64,000 nt of DNA from Berkiella sp964496435 (GTDB taxonomy: Bacteria > Pseudomonadota > Gammaproteobacteria > Berkiellales > Berkiellaceae): assembly GCA_964496435.1 (NCBI GenBank), contig CAZBZP010000005.1, positions 62,001-126,000 on the forward strand. The letters are read 5' to 3'. Positions 26,143-33,617 of this stretch are shown in pieces. The notes under the pieces are model-generated. The model was not told where the DNA came from and ran no database searches. It worked only from the letters and a program-made list of their open reading frames with translations. The translations under genes and the position numbers were made by a program. How positions within the stretch are numbered: the stretch's first letter is position 1; the number at the start of each line of letters is the position of its first letter.

Positions 26143-26161
26143 GTAAATGATTATCATTAGG
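26143..26161. promoter_or_regulatory. Possible Fur box
   Basis: The core AATGATTATCATT (26146-26158) is a 13-base palindrome around a central T. It matches 12 of 13 central positions of the E. coli Fur consensus; over all 19 positions I count 14 matches. It is placed to control the minus-strand kinase-like gene at 26070. The plus-strand promoter at 26256 is about 100 bases away. Confidence 0.4.
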
Positions 26162-26255
26162 TGTATGTGCGCTTCTTTAGGAAAGATTGGTTTTCCAAGA
26201 ATTTTAGCTATTTTTATCAGGATTTATTTTTATTCTCTTTTTTCAACATTAGGCG

Positions 26256-26284
26256 TTGACAGCTAACACAAATGTCAGTAGATT
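26256..26284 (+). promoter_or_regulatory. Sigma-70 type promoter of the double-glycine peptide gene
   Basis: TTGACA at 26256-26261, a 17-base spacer, and TAGATT at 26279-26284. The peptide gene begins at 26315 behind a strong TAGGAGG ribosome site, so the leader is short. Confidence 0.65.
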
Positions 26285-26314
26285 GACTTATAAGTTGTTT
26301 TTAGGAGGTTTCCC

Positions 26315-26566
26315 ATGAGATATTTAAGCCAATCAGAGGCATTTGCCGTTTCAGGCGGTTTCTTAAGCGCTGAGCATGTTACCTATGCCGCAAGTTCACT
26401 TGCGCCAGTGCTTGCAAATGTAGGATATCAATTGGGCTTTAAAGCATTAGGCATTAGCAATCCAAGCTTTGGGGTTACCTATTTGTTGTTGCCCACCTTG
26501 AATGTTGCTTTGGGCGGCGCTGTAAATGAATTTTGCAAACAATATTTTTCTGAAAAAGCCTCATAA
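26315..26566 (+). CDS. Small protein with double-glycine leader (bacteriocin-like)
   Basis: An 83-residue protein with its own promoter, a strong ribosome site and a terminator. The leader is MRYLSQSEAFAVSGG, 15 residues ending Val-Ser-Gly-Gly, the classic form cut by C39 peptidase exporters. The mature part of 68 residues is hydrophobic and small-residue rich (YAASSLAPVLANVGYQLGF and LLLPTLNVALGGAVNEF). It is the clearest of three such genes here. Antibacterial or signalling function is inferred. No immunity protein or exporter is next to it, although tolC at 8507 could serve as the outer-membrane exit. Confidence 0.65.
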   Translation: MRYLSQSEAFAVSGGFLSAEHVTYAASSLAPVLANVGYQLGFKALGISNPSFGVTYLLLPTLNVALGGAVNEFCKQYFSEKAS

Positions 26567-26580
26567 AAGAGGCTTTTTCA
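26551..26580. terminator. Bidirectional terminator
   Basis: TGAAAAAGCCTC (26551-26562) and GAGGCTTTTTCA (26569-26580) form a perfect 12-bp stem with a six-base loop and T/A tracts on both sides. It spans the stop codons of two convergent genes (26566 and 26578) and can serve both. Confidence 0.85.
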
Positions 26581-27111
26581 CACTTCCCTTGGTCTTTGGC
26601 TTAAATACACTATTGATGACTGAAAAAGCGCGTCAGTGTTGGCATCTGTATTTTCTTGTGTGCTAAAGTTTTGATAAATACGTTTTACCTGATCCCGAAA
26701 TAAGAAGGGTGTGCAGTGTTGTAATAACGCTTGGGTCATGCCATGGGTCGCATTATTAACGGATGCTTGTAAGGCCCAACACAGTGGACCATTGGGTAAT
26801 AGATGTAAGTAACCCTCAAAATAGCCTAAAATGGCCCTAACCACCTCTTCATGACCCTGATTTGCTTCATTGAACAAAGCCTGGGCTGCAAGGTGTGCAT
26901 TAGATAAATTGCTTATCACAGATTGAATGTAAACCTCAGAACGATAATAGTCTGTAAAGTAAACATGCGCTAAAGCATTAGGATCACGATAGTGTGCATC
27001 ACGCGTACTTTTTGAAGAAGATAAGCTCGTATGTAAATCATTAGCTGATATGTCTGCACCACGTTTCATAGTTACTTGAATCCAAACGACAAAGGCATAG
27101 TTTATGCTCAT
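26578..27111 (-). CDS. Unknown protein, possibly with ankyrin-like helices
   Basis: A 177-residue protein without a recognised family. The middle part (EANQGHEEVVRAILGYF and then WALQASVNNATHGMTQALLQHC) has helix-turn-helix pairs that loosely recall degenerate ankyrin repeats. The start is unsure: ATG at 27111 or ATG at 27069 (MKRGADISAND), neither with a strong ribosome site. There is no signal peptide. It lies between two terminators (27194 and 26551), so it is its own transcription unit. Confidence 0.5.
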   Translation of the reverse strand: MSINYAFVVWIQVTMKRGADISANDLHTSLSSSKSTRDAHYRDPNALAHVYFTDYYRSEVYIQSVISNLSNAHLAAQALFNEANQGHEEVVRAILGYFEGYLHLLPNGPLCWALQASVNNATHGMTQALLQHCTPFLFRDQVKRIYQNFSTQENTDANTDALFQSSIVYLSQRPREV

Positions 27112-27193
27112 TCAGGGCTTGGGGGTTACGAGGTTTATCTGGCTTATCTTGCCGTTTATCGCTAAAGGCAACTGTTTTAAAAGTGTATGACAT

Positions 27194-27224
27194 AAAAAAA
27201 GCAAGCTATCTTGCGATAGCTTGC
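27194..27224 (-). terminator. Strong rho-independent terminator
   Basis: GCAAGCTATC and GATAGCTTGC form a 10-bp stem with a TTGC loop. On the minus strand it is followed by seven T residues. It lies 34 bases after the stop of the gene at 27258 and ends its transcript. Confidence 0.9.
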
Positions 27225-27257
27225 TTTTGTGCTCAAAAGAAATAAAACTTATTTATT

Positions 27258-28175
27258 TTATTTCTTTTTACGGCCACGTCTTGATGCAGGTTTCTTGTCT
27301 TCCTTGCTTTGTTCTGCAGCAACTTCTGATTCAGAAACTTTAGAGCTTACATCGCTGCGCTTTGTTCTCTTTTGACGCTTGCTGGTATGGGTTGCTGAGT
27401 CATCAGCGCCTTCATTAACAACTACATCAGCTACTGGTGTGAAAGTAGGAACCGCAGTAGCAGCTAAAGTATCAATGTTGAGTACTGGAGCAGTTTGTTG
27501 ACCTTGCATAGCCAAAGCAGCTAAATCATCAACTGTAGGAATTGGTTGTTGACCTTGCAGAGCTAAAGCCGCTAAATCATCAACAGAAGGAACTGCTTGT
27601 GTAGGTTCATCAGCTACATCTGGATTAGCGCCGCTTTGCACTTCAGCTTGTAATTGAACAGCATCAGTCAATTGCGCTTCATCAGCAGTACGCTTTTTCT
27701 TAGCTAATCTTTCTTTGATAGCGTCTTTTGCTTTAGTGAATAGCTTGGTACCACCAATGGCAGTAGGAACAGTTACCACTGAAGTTGCTAAAGTAGCTAA
27801 TGTAAATACGCCAGCTGTAACTGGGTTTTGTTGTCTGAAATAGTCAGCAGCCATAATGCCAGCGGTTGAAATAAGGCCACCACCGATAGGATATGCATTG
27901 TTTTGAACGAAATCAACTGTACCTTGTCTGGCATAATCCAAACCTTCCAGTGTTCTTTGGCTCATGCGACGCATTAAAGATGGTCTTGTAGGAGCAACTT
28001 CTTGGGTTTGAGCTGGTTGAATTTCGACGACTGGACCAGTTTCAACAACACCTTCCATTGCATCTGGATTGGTGGTTTGTTCTGGAGCTGTTTGATTTTG
28101 TGCAACAGGTGCAGGTGTACGGAAAAAATTCCAGTTAAAAGGATTGTACTTACTTGGACCATTTTCTTGTGACAT
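27258..28175 (-). CDS. Repeat-containing protein with C-terminal NLS-like basic patches
   Basis: A 305-residue protein of unknown family. The N-terminus (1-66) is Pro/Gln/Thr-rich. Residues 95-142 hold two weakly hydrophobic segments. A tandem repeat VDDLAALAxQGQQ occurs at 198-210 and 215-227, with a decayed third copy (NIDTLAATAVPT) at 233-244. The C-terminus is highly basic, with KRQKRTKR at 266-273 and RRGRKKK at 299-305, like monopartite nuclear localisation signals. It has a promoter at 28221-28248, an AGAGG ribosome site and a strong terminator. A host-nucleus-directed effector is a reasonable guess; a bacterial nucleic-acid-binding role is the alternative. Confidence 0.6.
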   Translation of the reverse strand: MSQENGPSKYNPFNWNFFRTPAPVAQNQTAPEQTTNPDAMEGVVETGPVVEIQPAQTQEVAPTRPSLMRRMSQRTLEGLDYARQGTVDFVQNNAYPIGGGLISTAGIMAADYFRQQNPVTAGVFTLATLATSVVTVPTAIGGTKLFTKAKDAIKERLAKKKRTADEAQLTDAVQLQAEVQSGANPDVADEPTQAVPSVDDLAALALQGQQPIPTVDDLAALAMQGQQTAPVLNIDTLAATAVPTFTPVADVVVNEGADDSATHTSKRQKRTKRSDVSSKVSESEVAAEQSKEDKKPASRRGRKKK

Positions 28176-28220
28176 GATAATTACCTCTTCTCAGTGAATG
28201 AATATAACGAAAACCAGGTA

Positions 28221-28248
28221 ATCATACCCAATCAGTTAAATAACACAA
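28221..28248 (-). promoter_or_regulatory. Promoter of the NLS-like protein gene
   Basis: Read on the minus strand: TTGTGT (28248-28243), a 16-base spacer, and TATGAT (28226-28221). It lies about 45 bases upstream of the start at 28175. Confidence 0.5.
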
Positions 28249-28354
28249 TTTTTTACGTCACAAATAAGATGGCTGGCGTTATTTTGTAGATAAATGCGCA
28301 ATTAGACCTATTTTGGCCTTAATTAAGGGAGGATAAGTGGCGTAAATAGAGGGA

Positions 28355-28801
28355 TTAGTTTACTAATCGTGGTACCCAACCAGGTCTCATACGCTCTTCT
28401 GGGCGCTCTTCTTCTCCTCGGCAGCTCTTTACAGGCTGTTGTCTTGGCATCTTGCTGTTCAGCGCGCGAGGGGTATAAGTGCGTGAGAACTCTAATTCTA
28501 TATCCTTTTTATCTGAAGCTGAGTAAGGGGAGGCTGCACTGTTATTTAAGGCTGCTATCAGATGTTTGATGGCATCAGGCAAGCTTGAGTTATCAGGGGT
28601 GTCCGTCAAAGTGTTCAGCTGTTCGCTAAAGCGTGCACTTTGCGCCTTGGGGGTGAGCTTCTCCAATATCTTGCGAATGATGCTATGCCAATTCGCAGGC
28701 AGATCTTGGAAATATTCATCCTCAGATAAAACTTTCAGGGCTTCTTCACAAGCAATGATATTGAAATTGTCTTTTCGTGCTTGTTGTTGTGCCATGACCA
28801 T
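28355..28801 (-). CDS. Unknown protein, tail of the rsgA-psd transcript
   Basis: A 148-residue protein with no recognised family. The N-terminal 95 residues are helical (CEEALKVLSEDEYFQDL and IIRKILEKL). The C-terminal 40 residues are basic and rich in Arg, Pro and Glu. It begins 3 bp after the stop of the gene at 28805, with GGGAG eight bases before the ATG, so the two are co-translated. Plus-strand frames over the same bases have no ribosome site. Confidence 0.5.
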   Translation of the reverse strand: MVMAQQQARKDNFNIIACEEALKVLSEDEYFQDLPANWHSIIRKILEKLTPKAQSARFSEQLNTLTDTPDNSSLPDAIKHLIAALNNSAASPYSASDKKDIELEFSRTYTPRALNSKMPRQQPVKSCRGEEERPEERMRPGWVPRLVN

Positions 28802-28804
28802 GAT

Positions 28805-29143
28805 TTACGCTCCCGCCAGAGTGGCAAAGTTTTGTAACATCGGGAACAGCGAAGACTTCACCCGTGGAAAAACATATTCTCTAATGCGATTTCGGATTTC
28901 ATGCAGTGTTGCAGGTGTAAACCCTTCAGGTAGGGGTTCCTGCGGATAGAGTTGTTGTAATTTTTTAACAATAGCTTGCACATTATCTTGGCGATATGCC
29001 CACAGGGCAAAGATGCCAGGATAAAATTTGAAGTTGGAATTCTTAAATACATCGTTTTTAGGGACTAGTTCGACGTAGGGAAGCGCTATGATTGGCGTTC
29101 CTTGCACAAGCATGTAGCAGAATTGCACTTGTTCTGGCGTCAC
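28805..29143 (-). CDS. Unknown protein downstream of psd
   Basis: A 112-residue protein starting at a GTG that follows AAGGGGAAACCA. The sequence is helical (QDNVQAIVKKLQQLYPQ and LHEIRNRIREYVFPRVK), without a signal peptide. No family is recognised. It lies 36 bp downstream of psd on the same strand and 3 bp before the gene at 28355, so it likely belongs to the rsgA-psd operon. The hydrophobic segment FYPGIFALWAY may contact a membrane or a partner. Confidence 0.5.
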   Translation of the reverse strand: MTPEQVQFCYMLVQGTPIIALPYVELVPKNDVFKNSNFKFYPGIFALWAYRQDNVQAIVKKLQQLYPQEPLPEGFTPATLHEIRNRIREYVFPRVKSSLFPMLQNFATLAGA

Positions 29144-29179
29144 TGGTTTCCCCTTGCTCTACGTAAGAGTGGTATGAAA

Positions 29180-30037
29180 TCATGGCAGCAAATGACCAAT
29201 CTCTTGGCCGACAACAAGCCGAGAATTCTGTGTTAGAGCATACTCCCAACCAGCATTCTCATCAAGCAAGACAATTACAGTCGAGCCCAATGAAAAGTAA
29301 CCCATTTCATCGCCTTTGTCTAATTTGATATGTTGCTCGGGCAATTGGGGGTAGTGAATGTCTCTGGTTTCATTAGCACGATGAGGAGTGATATGACCTC
29401 CCCAGCGAGTGAATATGCTGCCAACGATCATTGCGCCTACTAATATTATGGCAAAGGATCCCTGGTCGTGCTTGAAAAAAGCGACTACGCGTTCGTTTTT
29501 TGCGAATAAATTATCGATATGATCTGTAGTAAGAGGATTAACCGAGAAAAGATTCCCTGGAATATAGCGTAAATGGGTAAGTGTGCCGGACAATGGCATG
29601 TGAACCCGGTGATAATCAATGGGGGCAAGGTAAACGGTCATGAACTTACCATTAGCAAAAGGCTTTGCGTCTTCTTCACTTCCAAGTAGGGCATTAACAC
29701 TAAAGGTTTTGCCTTTTGCTTGAATCAAGGTGCCTTGCTCAATGTTACCAAGTTGTGAAATCTCGCCATCACAGGGAGAGCAGATGGTGTGTTTACCTGC
29801 TGCAATAGGTCGAAGTTCAGGTTTTAAATGTCTAATAAAGAACTCGTGATAGGAAGGATAGGCATAAGGATCCTCAATGAGCGCTTCCTTCATATTGACG
29901 TTATAGCGTTTTAGAAAATAACTGATTAAATAATTTTTAAGCCAAGGCACTTCAGAATGGGATAACCAACCACCAAATCGAGTAAGGGCATGTTGGGGAA
30001 TACAATATTGACGCAAAACCTTATAGGGAATAGGCAC
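29180..30037 (-). CDS. psd: Phosphatidylserine decarboxylase proenzyme
   Basis: Psd makes phosphatidylethanolamine from phosphatidylserine at the inner membrane. The 285-residue proenzyme contains LGST near the C-terminus; cleavage between G251 and S252 should yield the pyruvoyl-bearing alpha chain. Family signatures FFIRHLKPELRPI and YHRVHMPLSGTL (the latter with the catalytic His) are present. It is immediately downstream of rsgA on the same strand, as in E. coli. Confidence 0.95.
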   Translation of the reverse strand: MPIPYKVLRQYCIPQHALTRFGGWLSHSEVPWLKNYLISYFLKRYNVNMKEALIEDPYAYPSYHEFFIRHLKPELRPIAAGKHTICSPCDGEISQLGNIEQGTLIQAKGKTFSVNALLGSEEDAKPFANGKFMTVYLAPIDYHRVHMPLSGTLTHLRYIPGNLFSVNPLTTDHIDNLFAKNERVVAFFKHDQGSFAIILVGAMIVGSIFTRWGGHITPHRANETRDIHYPQLPEQHIKLDKGDEMGYFSLGSTVIVLLDENAGWEYALTQNSRLVVGQEIGHLLP

Positions 30038-30052
30038 CGAGAATTCTCACTA

Positions 30053-31060
30053 TTATTTGTTATCCGAATCACCAATAATGCTATGGTAATTTTGCAGACG
30101 AAAAGGGGCAATTTTGCCTAAGCGACAGGCCTCCTGTAAAGCACAACCTGGTTCTTGGTGATGAGCACAATTTCGAAATTTGCACTGTCCATAAAGTTCT
30201 GTGAATTCTCTAAAACCTTGCTTGATGGTCGTTTTGCTAAAATGGCTTAAATCAAACTCATGGATCCCAGGAGAGTCGATAATATTGCCACCATGGGGTA
30301 GATGATAGAGTTTGGAAGCCGTCGTTGTGTGGCGGCCAAAGCGATGTATTTCAGATAATTCTTGGGTGAGTGCTTTTGCGCTGGGTATTAAAGCATTTAA
30401 AAGGCTTGATTTGCCCACCCCTGATTGGCCCATCAATACAGCTGTTTTGTCTTTTAACAAAGCTTCTAGTTCTTCTAGCCCCATTCTGGTTTTACTACTG
30501 ACTTCTAAACAGGGGTAGCCTATGGCGCTATAAACATGCGCTTTATCTTTGAGTTCTTGCATAGATGTGCTTAGGGGAAGATCAGATTTATTGATAACCA
30601 TAAGCGCAGGTAAGTGCAAACTCTCGGCAATGATGAGATACCTATCAAGCGTTGTTTTACGGGGCAGTGGCTCAAGTGCGCTGACAATGATGATGAGATC
30701 AACATTTGCAACAATAGGTTTTGCGCCTCTTCTGTCGGGACGCGTAATCACGGAACGTCTTTCATGACATGCGACAACAATGCCTGATTTTTCATCAATT
30801 TGTTGCCAAATGACTTCATCGCCCGTGACCAAAGTGCCTAAGTTTTGCCTTGAGGCACAGCTAAAATGTTGGCCTACTTGGTTTTCTACTATCAGGGTGG
30901 TACCGTAATGCGCTACCAAGACACCAGACTGTTCTGGGCCTAAACTTTGGTTTAGGGTGCTGTCTTCGCTGTTAATAGCTTTACCGGCCCGGTCAAGACG
31001 CTTTGCTTGCTGGGCTTTTTGCCGTGTCATTTGGCGCTGTGTAAGTCGACGTCTCGCCAT
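30053..31060 (-). CDS. rsgA: Ribosome small-subunit-dependent GTPase A
   Basis: RsgA (YjeQ) is a circularly permuted GTPase that helps mature the 30S subunit. It is 335 residues long. An N-terminal basic tail and OB fold precede the permuted G motifs: NKSD at 157-160 (G4), GQSGVGKS at 211-218 (G1) and DSPG at 262-265 (G3). The C-terminal zinc finger has CKFRNCAHHQEPGC. It is divergent from orn, an arrangement conserved in many gammaproteobacteria. Confidence 0.96.
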   Translation of the reverse strand: MARRRLTQRQMTRQKAQQAKRLDRAGKAINSEDSTLNQSLGPEQSGVLVAHYGTTLIVENQVGQHFSCASRQNLGTLVTGDEVIWQQIDEKSGIVVACHERRSVITRPDRRGAKPIVANVDLIIIVSALEPLPRKTTLDRYLIIAESLHLPALMVINKSDLPLSTSMQELKDKAHVYSAIGYPCLEVSSKTRMGLEELEALLKDKTAVLMGQSGVGKSSLLNALIPSAKALTQELSEIHRFGRHTTTASKLYHLPHGGNIIDSPGIHEFDLSHFSKTTIKQGFREFTELYGQCKFRNCAHHQEPGCALQEACRLGKIAPFRLQNYHSIIGDSDNK

Positions 31061-31093
31061 AGTCGTTTAAATAAGTCAGTCTAAGGAAACAAT

Positions 31094-31663
31094 ATGAATG
31101 ATAAGCCAACCCATTTGATTTGGATAGATCTAGAGATGACTGGCTTAGACACACAACATGATGTCATCATTGAAATTGCCACCATTGTCACTGACAGCCA
31201 TTTAAATATCGTTGCCCAAGGCCCTAACTTAGCCATTCATCAGCCAGATAGCATTTTAGCAAAAATGGATGAATGGAACCAAAAGCAACATGGCCAGTCT
31301 GGCTTAATAGCAAGAGTCAAAGAAAGCACCATCAGCACGCAAGATGCCGAACAACAAACCTTGGCATTTTTGCAACAATATGTCCCAGCAAAATCCTCAC
31401 CCATGTGTGGGAATACCATTTGCCAAGATAGACGCTTTTTACATCGCTTGATGCCTTCTTTAGAAGCCTATTTTCATTATCGCCATCTTGATGTCAGCAC
31501 CGTCAAAGAATTGGCGCGGTTTTGGGCGCCCAGTGTTTTTCAGGGATTATCTAAAAAAGGAGCCCATTTGGCCTTGGATGATATTAAAGAATCTATCGAA
31601 GAGCTTAAATATTACCGTGAGCGCTTTTTCAAATTAGAGCAGCCAAAGGAAAATGAAGCGTGA
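31094..31663 (+). CDS. orn: Oligoribonuclease
   Basis: Orn is a DEDDh 3'-5' exonuclease that degrades dinucleotides and other very short RNAs, including pGpG from cyclic di-GMP turnover. It is 189 residues long. IDLEMTGLD near the start holds the first Asp-Glu pair, DRRFL near residue 115 holds another acidic residue, and HLALDDI near 158 supplies the catalytic His and last Asp. It starts 33 bp from the divergent rsgA and overlaps the next gene by 4 bp. Confidence 0.95.
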   Translation: MNDKPTHLIWIDLEMTGLDTQHDVIIEIATIVTDSHLNIVAQGPNLAIHQPDSILAKMDEWNQKQHGQSGLIARVKESTISTQDAEQQTLAFLQQYVPAKSSPMCGNTICQDRRFLHRLMPSLEAYFHYRHLDVSTVKELARFWAPSVFQGLSKKGAHLALDDIKESIEELKYYRERFFKLEQPKENEA

Positions 31664-33144
31664 GTGACTTACCTTTAGCGTTGTATTTTGCAAAAGATGT
31701 TAAATCGATTGATACGCTGGCGATATCACATATTCCTATTAGCGGTTATCAACTGATGACACGTGCTGCGCAAGCGGCATTCATTGTGCTTCAAGAACAA
31801 TGGCCAAAGGCAAGAACATTGTGTGTGTTATGCGGTCCAGGTAACAACGGTGGTGATGGTTTTGTTTTAGCAAGATTAGCCAAAGCAGCAGGTTTAAGTG
31901 TAACGGTTTATGCTGTTGGCGAGCTTTCTGAGAAATCCTCTGATGCAAAACAAGCGCGCCAAGATTGGCTAGACACGGATGCACAAATAATGGCTTATCA
32001 AGGTCAAGCCTTACAAGCAGATGTGATTGTTGATGCCATATTGGGTACAGGTAGCCACTTTCCTATACCTAAGCCATATCAAGAAGCAATTTTAGCTATT
32101 AATAATAGTCATTGTCCTGTTTTTGCCATTGATTTACCCTCAGGCTTGAATGCAGATTCAGGCGCTTTTGAAGTAGCAGTTCGTGCTGATGTCACTATCA
32201 CCTTTATTGCGGTGAAGGTTGGTTTGTTAACAGGTAATGCTATTGATGTCGTGGGTAAATTAATTTTCGATAATTTAGGCGTCACGGCAAGCCTTTATAG
32301 CGAGATAAAACCTTGTGCTTGGCGTATCGAATACCAAGATGTTATTCATGCACTCAAACCCAAATCCCTTTCGCAACACAAAGGGGATAATGGACATGTC
32401 TGTGTCATTGGGGCAGGGCAAAGCGGCTACAGTGGCGCAGTATGTTTAGCAGGAGAATCCGCGCTACGTGCTGGCGCAGGTTTGGTTAGTGCCGTCGTTG
32501 CCGATGAAAGTTTGCCTTTGATGGCAAGAGCCCCTGCAGAGTTAATGTGCTATGGCATCTCGCATCCTAAACATGTGGCTGCTTTGCTGGCAGCGGCAAC
32601 GGTTATCGTCTTAGGGCCAGGCTTAAGCCAAAACGCATGGGCTAAAAAAGTTTTTCAAGAAATCATCAAGCAAAACAAACCCATGGTCGTTGATGCCGAT
32701 GGCTTAAACTGGCTTGCTACCTATCCATGCAAAAAAGAAAATTGGATCTTAACACCGCATCCTGGAGAAGCTGCGCGCTTGCTCAATATAAGCACAAAAG
32801 AGGTTCAAGAAAATCGAATTCAAGCAGCTATAGCCTTAAAACAAAAGTATGGCGGGGTTATTGTGCTTAAAGGTGCTGGCACTATCGTCGTGGCTGAAAA
32901 TGGAGAGATTGCTGTTAACGCTGTAGGTGTGCCTGCTTTAGCAACAGGCGGCACAGGAGATGTGTTAGCAGGGCTGATAGGCAGTCTCGTTGCCCAAAAG
33001 TTGTCTTTATCAAGCGCGGCAAGTCTGGGGGTGAGTGTGCACACCAGTGCGGCAATTCTTGAAACAACGATGGGTTCACGAGGGATGATAGCCTCTGATC
33101 TCTTTTTACATATTCGAAATTTAGTGAATCCAGAAGAAATGTAA
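31660..33144 (+). CDS. nnr: Bifunctional NAD(P)H-hydrate epimerase / ADP-dependent NAD(P)H-hydrate dehydratase
   Basis: Repairs hydrated NAD(P)H. It is a fusion of the YjeF_N epimerase (residues 1-215, with CGPGNNGGDGFVLAR) and the ADP-dependent carbohydrate-kinase-like dehydratase (225-494, with LTPHPGEAARLL and ATGGTGDVLAG). It is 494 residues, about the E. coli length. It starts with GTG, overlapping orn by 4 bp, and ends one base into tsaE, so the three are tightly coupled. Confidence 0.95.
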   Translation: MSDLPLALYFAKDVKSIDTLAISHIPISGYQLMTRAAQAAFIVLQEQWPKARTLCVLCGPGNNGGDGFVLARLAKAAGLSVTVYAVGELSEKSSDAKQARQDWLDTDAQIMAYQGQALQADVIVDAILGTGSHFPIPKPYQEAILAINNSHCPVFAIDLPSGLNADSGAFEVAVRADVTITFIAVKVGLLTGNAIDVVGKLIFDNLGVTASLYSEIKPCAWRIEYQDVIHALKPKSLSQHKGDNGHVCVIGAGQSGYSGAVCLAGESALRAGAGLVSAVVADESLPLMARAPAELMCYGISHPKHVAALLAAATVIVLGPGLSQNAWAKKVFQEIIKQNKPMVVDADGLNWLATYPCKKENWILTPHPGEAARLLNISTKEVQENRIQAAIALKQKYGGVIVLKGAGTIVVAENGEIAVNAVGVPALATGGTGDVLAGLIGSLVAQKLSLSSAASLGVSVHTSAAILETTMGSRGMIASDLFLHIRNLVNPEEM

Positions 33145-33617
33145 TGAGTAGTACTTCAATGACATTGAATATTGATAGCACAGAAAAAATGGAAAAATTG
33201 GGACAGCTTTTGTATGATGCATGTCAGCAAAAGGGAACCATTGTTTATTTATCCGGTAATTTGGGGGCAGGTAAAACCACCTTAGTAAGAGGGTTTTTGC
33301 GCGCCATGGGTTATCAAGGAAAAGTAAAGAGTCCCACCTATACTTTAGTTGAGCCTTATGAAATAAAGAACATACCTTTATATCATTTTGATTTTTACCG
33401 TCTCAATTCGGCGCAAGAACTAGAATATATGGGTATAAGAGATTATTTCCAGGCTGATGCAATTTGCTTAGTTGAATGGCCTGAAAAAGCGAATGCTGCA
33501 TTAGCCCCTGGCGATATTGAGATCACGATTTCAATTATCGAAGATCAAAGAGAAGTCAACATAAGAGCAAACACACAAAGAGGCAAGGATGTTTTGGGAA
33601 GGCTTAAAACCGCATAA
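33144..33617 (+). CDS. tsaE: tRNA threonylcarbamoyladenosine biosynthesis ATPase
   Basis: TsaE (YjeE) is the P-loop ATPase of the TsaBDE complex that makes t6A37 in ANN-decoding tRNAs. It is 157 residues long. The Walker A is GAGKTT at 41-46, and SPTYTLVEPY near 64-73 is a family hallmark. The stop of nnr and its ATG share a base. Its last 29 bases overlap the start of the amidase gene, a spacing common for this pair. Confidence 0.95.
   Translation: MSSTSMTLNIDSTEKMEKLGQLLYDACQQKGTIVYLSGNLGAGKTTLVRGFLRAMGYQGKVKSPTYTLVEPYEIKNIPLYHFDFYRLNSAQELEYMGIRDYFQADAICLVEWPEKANAALAPGDIEITISIIEDQREVNIRANTQRGKDVLGRLKTA

Noticed and set aside
28369..28949. Two plus-strand open frames (66 and 127 codons)
   Set aside because: They lie opposite the two minus-strand genes that have ribosome sites and tight spacing; the plus frames have none and an odd Cys/Ser-rich composition.
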